Shown: piece by piece, positions 24,701 to 36,700 of the stretch
Layout of the letters: every line of letters begins with the position of its first letter
Position numbering within the stretch: the stretch's first letter is position 1
NCBI RefSeq assembly: GCF_000003815.2
Contig: NC_049992.1
Location: 15,820,060-15,884,059, forward strand
DNA length: 64,000 bases
Reading direction: 5' to 3'
Source of the DNA: Branchiostoma floridae
Lineage: Eukaryota; Chordata; Leptocardii; Amphioxiformes; Branchiostomatidae
Program-made: the position numbers and the translations under genes
The notes under the pieces: model-generated
What the model was told of the DNA's origin: nothing
The model's input: only the letters and a program-made list of their open reading frames with translations
The model's database searches: none

Positions 24701-27700
24701 CTTAATAGTGTTAATGCCATGTCAGTACCAAGTGCAAGAATATGCTTGCTGATTTTAACACAATTTCAGTACCAAGGAGAGGTTCACGCTAGTTAGTGTA
24801 AACACACTTTCAGTACCAATGACAGGAATATGCTAGTAACTTTTAAAATGTTTAGAGTACCAAGAACAAGAGCTAGTTAAATAGTGTGAAAGCTATCATA
24901 GTACCATAGTACCAAGGATAGGAGTATGCTAGATAATGTTAACATAATTTCAGTACCAAGGAGAGGTACATGCTACTTGCTGTAAACACAGTTTCAATTA
25001 AGATACATTTTGTAGTAACAAGAACAGTAAGAGGCTAGTTTTAGTAAACACATTTTCAATACCAATAACATGTCATGCTAGTTGGGTGAAAACATTTTCA
25101 GCACCAAGATCAGTATCATGTTAGTTTGGAGAACACATTTTCAGCACCAAGATCAGTATCATGTTAGTTCGGAGAACACATTTTCAGTACCATGGTCAGT
25201 AATATGCATGGTGGATGAACACATTTTCAGTGCCAAGGTCAGTAAGATGTTAGTTGGGTGATCACATTTCATCATCATCATATTAGTAGCAAGGACAGTT
25301 ACATGCAAGTAAATGTTATTTTATTACTAAGGACAGGATAATGTCAGTTACTGACTGTTTAATGTGGTTCATTTTCCTTGCAGAAGCACCTCCTGCAGTA
25401 GAAATCAATCTGAAGACAGCAGCACAGATGGTGCGTATAGGAGAGAAGGTGGAGTTTGACTGTGCAGCCTCTGGGGAGCCCAGGCCACTGATAGAGTGGA
25501 CAAAGGTATTTGCTCTTTCCTCGCACTCTGTTGTGTGGCAGACATTTGTTTATGGTACACATTGTGTCAAATGGCATACCTTCGTCATTGATTTTTGCAA
25601 CCTAATAACAGTGGACGGTCATATGGACAGCTAAAGCCAATATGCTGTTCACTAACTTATTCCCTTCCAATGTTATACATTGTGTACCGGTATGTGCACT
25701 CAATAGGACACTGGGGAAATAATCATTGCCCAAGAAGGAGAAAAAAAGGAATTAATGTAATGTTTGAACTTTTGTGGTGGTTTTATTTTCCTGCTTTTTG
25801 CAGTAACATTGCCACTGGATATTCATGACATCTCAAATGTGTCTTACATTCGCATGACTAGTGTACTACATACATGTAATTGTTTCAACTGCAAGTCTGC
25901 AAATTGGAGAAAATCGGCTTTTGCCACCTGTCGGTAAATGAAACCATCCCAAAAGTAAAACTTGTCCAAAAATGTACATGTAAAGTGTTTTAGATAGAAT
26001 GGATACACTCCTAACATGCTAAAGGTTAAACAAGTTTGCCTACCCTGGCAGGTGGATGGGAGGCTACCTGACAATGCTGAGGTTCGAGACGGCATCCTGA
26101 CCATCCCTGCAGTAAGGCCTGGAGACGAGGGGCGGTACAGGTGCAAGGCCTCCAACAGATTCGGGGCATCTGAGCAGGAAGTGTCCCTCAGCCTGGAAGG
26201 TAGGAGTTGAATTTGGGTCATGAAATTTACATATCTAGTTCAGAAATGATAAATAATCCTGAAGAATTGAGTAATGAAATCTGAGTCTGCTAATTAACTA
26301 TGCAAAAACACTATATTTTCCCTCTCCTTCAAGATACAAGAAAAAAATGGTTTACAGAGGTTTTGGCACATGCCGAATACAAATCTGACCTCAAAAATGG
26401 GTCATGGTTCTGCATGCAAAGGAATTAAATCAAGATCAAGTTTTCATGTGCACAGTTACAGACATTTGTAAAGTTGATGTTGTTAGTTTACAGAATATCT
26501 TTTGCATCCCACTACATGTACTTTAACATGGACTTATCCCGCACATAGACTGCACTGCCATGTACAGGGCTTGGATGGTAGATCGCCAGATCCATGCCAG
26601 GGATTTTATATGGCACAGCTTCCTTGTGAGTTTCTTACTTTAACATGATTTTTGATATGTATCCCCTCCCACTCTAGCTGCGCCGACCATGACAGTAAAG
26701 CCAGAGGTGCGTAATGTGATGCTGGGTTCCACAGCTGTCTTCACCTGCCTGGCAAGTGGTTCTCCGCCACCTGAAATCACCTGGAGAAAGGAGAATGGCG
26801 ACCTACCTGATGACCACATGATCGATAATGGTGTCCTCACCATTCCTTCGGTAAGCAGTCCTTCAAGATGTGACAATGTTGCAATGTTGAAATAATGGCT
26901 ACTGTCCTTGGTACTGAAAATGTGCTCACTTACTGTTTCACATATGTGATAGAAAGTCTGATAGGAAATGATTTGCATTTTTGGGTTTGATAAATGTGAA
27001 ACAGCAAGTGAGCACATTTTCAGTACCAATGACAGTAGCCATCCTTTCAATGTTGTAAATTGAAAATTCCTTCATTGTTGAAGATAGAAAAGCCAAGAAG
27101 ATATCTTTGGCACTAATTTCTCTTTCTTCTGTTTTGTTTCTGCATGGGTTGGCCTCCTTGGCAATTGGCTAGCATAACCAAACAGCTCTTAAGTTACATA
27201 TATGGAGTTGAATGTGTGCATTGGTAACAAAATACTTCCAAGTACTTCAGTGCTTTGTATCAAGTGATGAATGATTGTACTTTGTGTCATCATGCAGATA
27301 ACAAAAGAAGATGCAGGTGCTTACATCTGCTCTGCCTCAAATGAAGAAGGAGTGGCAGAGTTCCGTGCTCTTCTGAATGTCGGAGGTTTGTTTTCTGTAC
27401 ATTGTACTCTTGCACAATCGCAGGGAACCACATACTTGTTATTAGTGCCCAACATTCTTTGTGACCTTTTTGACTAGACACTTCGTAAGTTGTAATGTCA
27501 CCTTAGTACATTTAAGGTACACACACACAAGCACATATGTATATAAACATGTAGGCACTAGTGTCACAAGTATACATAGACAGCAGTATATATAGAGTGT
27601 CGCTATTTATACACCTTTGTTTGTTTGTTTCTTTCCTTGTTTTCCTTCATTTAAACTCCATAGCACTCCATACGGCTCTAGGGGTTGTGTAATGTTTATG

Positions 27701-30700
27701 AGACATTTATTATGAACCAGACTATCACTCCTTTATACCAAGTATTTCTAGAGGTCATGAGAGAACTTGCAATAACAAATGCTACTGTTTTTCCTCCAGA
27801 GTTGATCCCGTACTTCACCCAGACTCCCCTGTCCTACATGACCTTCCCCACACTCCGTGAGGCCTACCTACAGTTTGACATTGAAGTGTCCTTCAAGCCT
27901 GAAAGCACAGAAGGTAAAGAGGTTATATATATCTTTCCAAATGACTTAATTACAGTAGGGTAATAACTTGTAAGTTTAGTTATGGATAAAAGATAGAAAG
28001 AAGGGACACACACTTGAAGTGCACGTACTTTCAAATATCAAACATGACTCAAGGCCATTAGTCTTGCACCATGTTTTTTATTGCTGTGGTAGAGAAAGGT
28101 GAAAATACCTACAGTAGATATAGATGCCTCTAAAAGGTAGAAAAGACTCCAACTTTCACTAATGTAACGTTACTTCCTTTGTTGTATATTTTCATTAATG
28201 TACTTCCTTTTTCCAGGGTTGATTTTGTACAATGGACAGAAGAACGGAGGTGCAGGTGACTTCATGTCGTTGGGACTGTCGGAGGGGTACGTGGAGTTCC
28301 GCTTCGATGTGGGTTCTGGAGCGGCCGTCATCCGTAGCAAGAACGCCCTGGAGCTGGGCAGGTTCCACACTGTGGTGCTGAAGAGGTAGGGCATGGGAGT
28401 TATCTATATGTAACGCTAGTTCACCTTTATTCGGGGGGTAACCTTTATCCGTAGTATTTAACACCGGGCTATTTCGGGATATCAAGTCTACTGACGGTGG
28501 TCTCAAACTGCATTATAATGAAAAAAAGCAATTTGATCGTCTATCTACGTGATATCCCTAAATATCCTGTTTTTAGGTACAACGGATATAGGTTACCCCG
28601 CGAATAAAGGTGAACTACCGTTACATCACTTATTGATTTTATGGAAAAGGGAAAAATGTTACCTCAGCTGTACATTTCTTATAAATCAAACAGTAACACA
28701 CAAACATTGTGACAAATATATTGTAATGAATGGCAGGACCCACACTGTGGTGCTGAAGAGGTAGGGCATGGGAGTTATCTATATGTACATCACTTCTTGA
28801 TTTTATGGGACATGTACCTGTACATTGTTACCTCAGCTATACATTTCTTAAAAATCAAACAGTATCACACAAAAATTGTGACAAAACAAATATATTATAA
28901 TGAATGGCAGGTTCCACACTGTGGTGCTGAAGGGGTAGGGCATGGGAGTTATCTATATGTACATCATATATTGATTTTATGGCAAATGCACATTGTTACC
29001 TCAGCTATACATTTCTTAAAAATAAAACAGTATCACACAAAAATTGTGACAAATATATTATAATGAATGGCAGGTTCCACACTGTGGTGCTGAAGAGGTA
29101 CAATGTAGGGCATGGGGGTTATCTACATCACTCTTTTATATCAGTTTTATAGGAAATGTTGTACATTGTTACATCAGTTCTACATTTCTTAAAAATCAAA
29201 CTGTATCACACAAAAATTGTGACAGATAGATTGTAATGAATGACAGGTTCCACACTATGGTGCTTGGGGCTTGGGGTTTATCTGCATCACTTTTATAGGA
29301 GATGTTGTACATTGTTACTAGTACATCAGCTCTAATTTTTTTGTTTAAATCAAATGGTATCACACAAAAATTGCGACAAATATAATGAATGAACAAAATT
29401 TGTACAGGTACAATCATAATTGGGGCTTGTTACATGTATATCACAATGAAAGTCAATGTCATGTTAACATTGTAGTTAGAAGAAAATTTTCTTTCATGAA
29501 ATCTGTCAGGCCTAAAGTGTTAGATTTTTATGAGTACAATAGAGAACAGCAGTCACAAAAATTCTATTATTTATGTGAACAGGAACAGCAGGTTTGGTTC
29601 CCTGTCTGTGGACGGTCTCCCGGCCGTTAACGGCACGTCTCAGGGCAACTTCCGCGGGCTGGACCTGATCGAACCTCTGCACGTGGGCGGGGTCCCTGAC
29701 TACGCTGCCATAGCAACAGCCTCTGGGTTGAAATCTGGCTTCATTGGTAAGCTTTCTCCTTACTTTGTCTCTCAATAAACATCTTTTATTGTACAATCTT
29801 AAATATTCATCTTGTCTCTCCCCTAACTTTCACCTATTATACTTATAGGCTGATACCAGTATAAAATATTGTGTTAAAGTCTGACTCAGCAAAAAGGTTG
29901 AATATGTTTCTTACAAGAAAGCTAGTACCCCTACTTCTGGGCACTCATTGTCTTGTATGTTTGTGTTCATCTCAAAACATCTTAGTTCCATGTCGGTACA
30001 ATCTTGCAAGTGTTGTGTTCAAGTCACTAGTACAAAACAACTAATCCATATGACCTGTTTGTGAATTGTAGGCTGTCTGAGCAGACTGGAGATCAGTGCT
30101 GCCAGTGTAAACCTGGCCAGTGATGCCATCAACATCGTGGGTGTGTCCGACTGTCCCACCTGCGCCGACAAACCCTGTAAAAATGGAGGAACCTGCGTGG
30201 AGGCAACAACGGAGTATGGCTTCAGGTCAGCAGTCTTGATGAAGAAAATTAAACCTCTCCTGATAGATACAAAGTTATAGTGATATTTGTATGAGATGGT
30301 TTGTCTATTTTTGAGATGGAATGGCCTTCACTATTGTTTATCTCAACTCTTATCTTATCTACTCTTTATTTTATTGTTGGTTTACCGCAGAAGATCTGTC
30401 AATCAGTTTTCTCCACCTTCACTTTTTTTCTGTTTTTATTAGTGTTTTACTTAGTGTCATGTCTGCTTCAATTAGTGTTATGTCTGCCCATTTTTCTCAA
30501 CTGTATTGTAAATAGCATGGCAGAACACTGACAATATAGGTTGTTATATGCATTGTGTTACACGTAAAGTTAGCAGTAAAAGATAAACTTATTGTATAGT
30601 TTAGTTTACTCAGTGAATATTGAGTGTGTGTGAGTGATGTTTAATGATCTTTGTCTTATTGACCTTGAGCAAAGTTGAATGGCCTGGTCAGTGTTATTAG

Positions 30701-33700
30701 TCATACTGCCAATTGATTCACATATTTTGTTCACAGAAAAAAGCAGGATACAAAAAAAAATCAATGATGATAACAAAGATCAGTGGTTGGTGAATGATAT
30801 TTTAGTTGAATAGGCTGACCTCGCCCGCTGCAAAGTGAAATGTTAAAAAATATGCATTTTGTGAAGTTCATATACTGAAAACCATTATTTTACAAAATGC
30901 ATGTACAATATCTTACAACAAACAAAAACATTACTCTTTGTATTTGAATTATAATATTAGAGACATGACAAAAAATTCTCATTATTGGCTTAAACTTGAA
31001 ATTCTACCCTAATTTAGAAAGATTTTCTACCCAAAATGTGTGGAAATGAGTTTTTCCTTCCGTATGACACCACATCTTAAGACTACAATGGTCTAAGCAC
31101 CGTAAACAATGATCTCAAACCCCTTCTAGATTTGATTCCCGCTAAAAGTCACAGACGCAAGGAAGAATTATATGAAAGCTTGTGCCAATTGTTTTCATAT
31201 TCAACATTTTTGTCCAGTGTAGAAATTCCATCCATTTTCGTTCATTCTGAAACTCTCCCGTTATCCACCTTATCAGAAATGTGCCAATACAGCTTGTCCC
31301 ATAATTTCTTCTTTTACAGTTTTTCTAAACATTATCTTCCCTGTGTGGAAATCTTGTCCATTTCATCCACTGTCACAATCTTTCATTGCCCATTCATTGG
31401 TTAACACTAGTTGACGGTTATGATAGTTCTAAAGATATAGATACAGAAGAGTTTTGATAAACACATTCCCCCTTTACAACCTGCCCTCTTGTGTCCCCCA
31501 GATGCGAGTGTCCTGAGGGTTACAGTGGGCGGACGTGTGAAGGTGTGGGAGAGAGGTGTTATCCAGGTGCCTGTGGACCAGGTGGCAAGTGTAACAACGA
31601 TCCTGGCCCCACAGGATTCACCTGCTCATGTCCCATTGGCAGGACAGGTGTCAGGTGTGGCACAGGTGAGAATACTGTAAATGCATTTAAGTTCGCGGGG
31701 ATTTTATGTCGCGGTAGCGGCAGAAAGGACTTTTCGCGATGGTTTTAAGTTCGCGGTAACACCATAGACTGCAGTGTAATACTATAGTACAAAAATGTTC
31801 GCTGTGGTTTTAAGTTCACAGTGAAGTGGTCACCACGAAAACCGCGAACATTAATCCACCTTGAACATTTCTGCATTTTCATGTGTACAGTACTGTGAAT
31901 TTTTCACAAAAACTTAATCTTGCAGTAGAAGAGGAAAGGGCGTTTTCGCAGTGTTTAATTTATGCAGTTAAAAAGATTCTAGTAAAGTAGTTATACATTA
32001 AAAAATCAAATTCACCGTTTCATGAATTCCCGGAGGAAAGCATTTAGAACTTACATGTACTTTTTGAACTGTTTTTCTCCTCAGGTATTGTGATTGTTGA
32101 GCCAGCCTTCAGTGGGAACTCCTTCATTGCCTACCAGACCATGCAGAACGTCCAGCGACAGACCCGCATCACCATGGAGTTCAAGTTGGACAGTCTTACA
32201 GATGGACTGCTGCTGTTTAACGGGCAGAGGCTGGCTGGTAGTGGGGACTTCATCTCTCTCGCAGTAAAGGATGGAGCAGTCGAGTTCAGATTTGATAGTG
32301 GATCAGGTACAAGGAACTTCTGAATCTAAGAATCTTTTTATGTTGTGATCTTTTTTACCATTTACTACAAGGTAGAGTCAATAGATGTTGTGTAGCACTA
32401 GTAGTTACTGTAGTAAAATAAGTAGTAGTAATAGTAGTATCCAGTATTTGATTATACTGTTGGGGTCCCTGATACAGGGTTAGACAGCAGTCGGCTAGTC
32501 TTCACACTGCGCTTCCATGTGGCTCTGTCCAGTGGGTTTACCCTAGTTAGACTGCACATTTTGATGTCTCTCCTAACACATTCCATCCAAGATTTCCTTT
32601 GGTCTCCCATGACCTCTGTAGCCTGACAATGTGTTACCAATGTAAACAAAGGTTGATGTGTTGCACAGTTTTACTGTAATTTCTGTTGTGAGAACATGGC
32701 TAAATTTTCTACTCTTTGTATACCACAGGTCCGGCCGTCATTAGGAGTTCTAAGAATGTGAGCTTGGACACCTGGCACACCATCAAGGCTGAGCGAGACC
32801 TCAAGGATGGGTCCTTAAGTCTGGATGGACTGGAAGCTACAAAGGGCCAGTCACCAGGAAACACTCAGGTACAAAATAATTTGGCTGGTTATCTTATAAT
32901 ACCGAGCGATACAGATATCTTCTTTATCTGACAGGATGTGAACTTGAGACAAGGGCATAAACATATAGCAAAGGCCTTTCATTCATTTATTCATTGTACT
33001 ATCTAGAAAGTGCCAGTATTCATAACGTAGCATTAGCATATTCTGAAACTGTGTTATCAGAATGTACATGTAAATCTTCTTTGTCTGACAGGGCGTGAAC
33101 TTGAGAATGCCTCTGCACTTGGGAGGGATGGAGAGCTTCGACGACCTTCCTGACAGAGTGGGAGTCACTAAGGGCCTGTTCGGCTGCATTGCTTCTGTGA
33201 GTAACTAACCTTTTCTGTCATAGCAATGCAAGTGTGTTTATACTCGTTATTCCTTCTTATATTGGTCACTCCATAAGCAAATTGAAAAAGGTCCTATTGG
33301 TACATTGTATATGATGTTTATTGATTATAGTTATTTACTTGTAAGTAAAAAACTACTACTCATAGCAGCTAAATTTCTATCTACTACCTACCTACCTACC
33401 TACCTACCTAGCTAACAGGAAAAATTAAGTCATTGCATGTACATCTAAGCACAATACAGTAGTCCATAATTATGCATTTATGGAGACTACCTTCCACAGC
33501 TTTTCGATGTGAGATAAGTATACGAGGGACGTTCAATAAGTAATGCCCCTGACCCATTTTCCATAGCAGGAGATTAATGAAACTTGGCACAGTTATTAGT
33601 CCTTTTCTACATAGGAACCACCCAGAGTTATGCATTTCTCCCATCGTTTGATGCAACTCTGGACACCGTTTTTGTAGAACACCCCTGGTTGATCCTCCAA

Positions 33701-36700
33701 CAGATGCCTGATCAATGGCAGAAGAGGGACGACCAGGTCTGGGAGCTGTTTCCACAGACTTCCGGCCATGTTTGAATTCACGATGCCAGCGTTTTATAAG
33801 GCCATATGATGGGGCATCATCACCATAAGTTTCTTTCATTTCATCAAAAGTCTCCTTTGGTGTGGGTCCTTTCAAATACAAAAACCGGATCACTGCGCGA
33901 CACTCAACTGGCTCCATTGCACACCTGACTCCATTGCACACCTGACTCAGTTCAAACAGCTGTAAATCAAAAACCACAATTAGTTCAGAGCTGTTTTTTG
34001 CAAGATAACCCATATAGATATAAATCATTACACACGCCAAATTTCATCTAGATCAGACAACTGTAAGTGGGTCAGGGGCATTACTTATTGAATGCCCCTC
34101 GTACTAATGAATAATTGGCCCTATTTATTTGCACAGGTTGAAGTGAACTCGATCTCACTGGACCTGGTCAATGCTGTACTGGACAGTGCCAACATCCAGG
34201 ACTGTGGGGAGAGGACGTGTGACCGAGGGCCGTGTCAAAACGGAGCCACGTGCATCCAGATGGGCGACAACTACGTCTGCAGGTGCTCTCCACAGTTTGA
34301 AGGTACAGTACTTCTTTAGCCTCTTGACTTGAAAACTTCCCAAGATTTGATCATCTTTGCCACTTAGGAAGAGGAAATGGAAAGAAAGAAATTGCTGCCC
34401 TTGATAGAGAAACAATCTCTACATACATTGTATATTTGGTACTTGGCCCTGTGGGGGATTGTGAATCAAATTGACCACATATACACATGTACAATGTTTT
34501 GTATATATGTCCATGCACTAGTGTACTTTTGTGTGGTTTGGGCTAAATGTTTTCCCCAATCACTTGCCCTGTGGGGGATTGTTAATTAATACCTTTGACC
34601 ACATATACAACGTATATATGTGCATACACAAGTGTACAAATATGATTTATATGTCATGATCTACATGAAGTTTTGGCTAAAATTTCCCTAATCACCTTCA
34701 GTACATGTAAGACTGCTAGAGCCAACATGAAACAACAGTGTTCAGAACAGAACGATAACAGAGGTATGCCTATTCACTCCAGGTCGTCATTGTGAGACAG
34801 CCCTGAACCCCTGCCAGGTCCTGAAGCCGTGTCTGAACGGAGGCAAGTGTGAACAGCAGGGCAGCGACTACCTCTGCATGTGTCCTCTGGGCTTCAAAGG
34901 TAAGGACTGCGAGGAGAAGGTGGAGCTGGCCGACTACACGGCCGCCTTCGACAGGGACGGCTACATCCAGCTGCCCAACAAGATGATGGGGAGGGGCTGG
35001 TGGTCGGAGCCTGAGTACATCGAGTTCTACTTCAGAACAACCATGGGGAACGGAGTCATCTTCTGGCAGGGTGTGGTGAGTGGGGTCATGTCTTTATTTA
35101 TTTATTTATTTATTCATTTATTGGTTCGGCTGATATTACAGTCAGCCAAGGTCGCCCAACTTAGCCATGGCTATTACAAAGGGCTGGCCTTGGGGAAGAA
35201 ATACAGATACATTAGATAACAAATCAAGTACAACAATAGTCCAGCGGCATAGCTGAAAAATTGTGCAAATTTGTCTAAAAGCACCAAATTTGGCACACAT
35301 ACAGTTGAATGTATTCTAAACAAAAATAGATATGGAGGCATCTCAAATTCTGCCCAGAATTGGTTTTATGGCCCTTTTTGGGCATTTTTCGACCCAAAAT
35401 GTATTTTTTTGGCTTCTCCTTTGTGAAAATTCAAGCGTCCCAGACGGTGAAACGCCGTTTGCGACAACCGTCCAATGCGTCTCAAATTATTGGGACGCTT
35501 TGGACGGTTACGGCAGCGGACGGCATGGGACGGCCTTTAGAACGCCCGAAGAAACGTCAAAGACGGCCCGAACGGCATAAAAAACGCTTGGACGCGTCTA
35601 GATTGGCACTTTTGACGCGTCCAGAGGGACGTCGGGGCCGTCCGAAACGGCGTCTGAAAGCGGGCACCCAGACGCTCCCGCGTCCGTAGGGCGGCCCCCC
35701 CGCTGGGAACAGACGTCTCCGCGGACGAACCGGACGCCGATTGCGACGGACATAGATGACGTAATCCAGGCTGCTGGGACGGTCCGGACGCCGATTGGGA
35801 CGGTCGTAGATTACGTGATCCAGGCTGCCAGGACGAACTGTAGCCTTCGCCAGGCCATCCCACGGGGGTATGGATCGTAAAATTCGACAGAAAATGGAAT
35901 AGCCAAGGAATAGCCAATAGAGTCAGTCATCGCCAAGGTTAACATCTGGACCAAACGTCTAGCAAACTTTTCTCCTTCAAGACGCAACTTGTAGTTTAAT
36001 AGTCAGGCAGTATGGGAGGGGCATTTGGAACGTGTGCAGACGGCTGTCCGGACGCCGTTTCTGACGGCGTCCGGTCACGGCTATGATTTTATGGCCTCTA
36101 GGGATACTAAGTAAGCGTTCCCACATACCAAACAAACAAATATTCAGCCAGGCAGTGAATTGTAGAAGACCACCCACCACCGGGCCGTCAGGTTTAGCTA
36201 AAATCAAACACAACTTGAACAAATTTCTTCGTAAATTCAGACATACACGTACTCCGCGGCGTTTAATCAACTTTGCTACATGTACGAAATTCAATCCGGC
36301 CTTCAATCGTGTCCGCGGCTTTTTGTGCCGCCGTGCCGACACGTGCGTTACATCAGAATGGACGAGCCCACATAACATCAAGGGTAAATACAGGACGTTT
36401 GAAATTTTCTATCGTAAATTTTAATTGCACCAGTATTTATTAAAGACTGGATATATAAATGTGAAATAACGTTAAATTTTCTACAAAGATCATAAGTCAT
36501 TTTTATTTCGAGGTAGCGAAATAAAGTCTTCCGTTTCATAAGTTCCTAACCCCAAGTAGTTGGAAGAGCCGACTAAGATTTTGATTGGCACCGGCAAAAT
36601 CGGTAGGTGCTATCTCAATATCTGTTGTCTAAATCTACATTTTAACAGCATTATCATTCTTAATAGAAACAACAGATATTTTTACAAGTATTCTACAACG

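Larger units (their letters stand above)
9379..27385 (+). other. HSPG2: Perlecan domain IV-like block: 12 Ig modules
   Basis: Modules by exon: 9379-9678; 9986-10083 + 10359-10536; 12457-12643 + 13123-13220; 14841-15110; 15657-15838 + 16275-16392; 16798-16944 + 20010-20138; 20492-20641 + 21200-21322; 21545-21652 + 22098-22277; 23026-23286; 23785-23950 + 24518-24621; 25384-25505 + 26052-26199; 26678-26850 + 27298-27385. Each has the first Cys (FRCDVSG, LECNARG and similar), the core Trp, and the second Cys in a GxYxC context (GHYVCTGSN, GAYVCTANN). Three modules are single-exon; nine are split by an intron between the two cysteines, in phase 0, 1 or 2, so the internal introns were gained separately or have slid. 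Vertebrate perlecans have a variable and often larger number of Ig modules here. Confidence 0.93.

Noticed and set aside
35332-35917. Overlapping ORFs on both strands in the GACGG-rich region
   Set aside because: Repeated short GC words remove stop codons in several frames; the products are Arg/Pro-rich strings without any domain.
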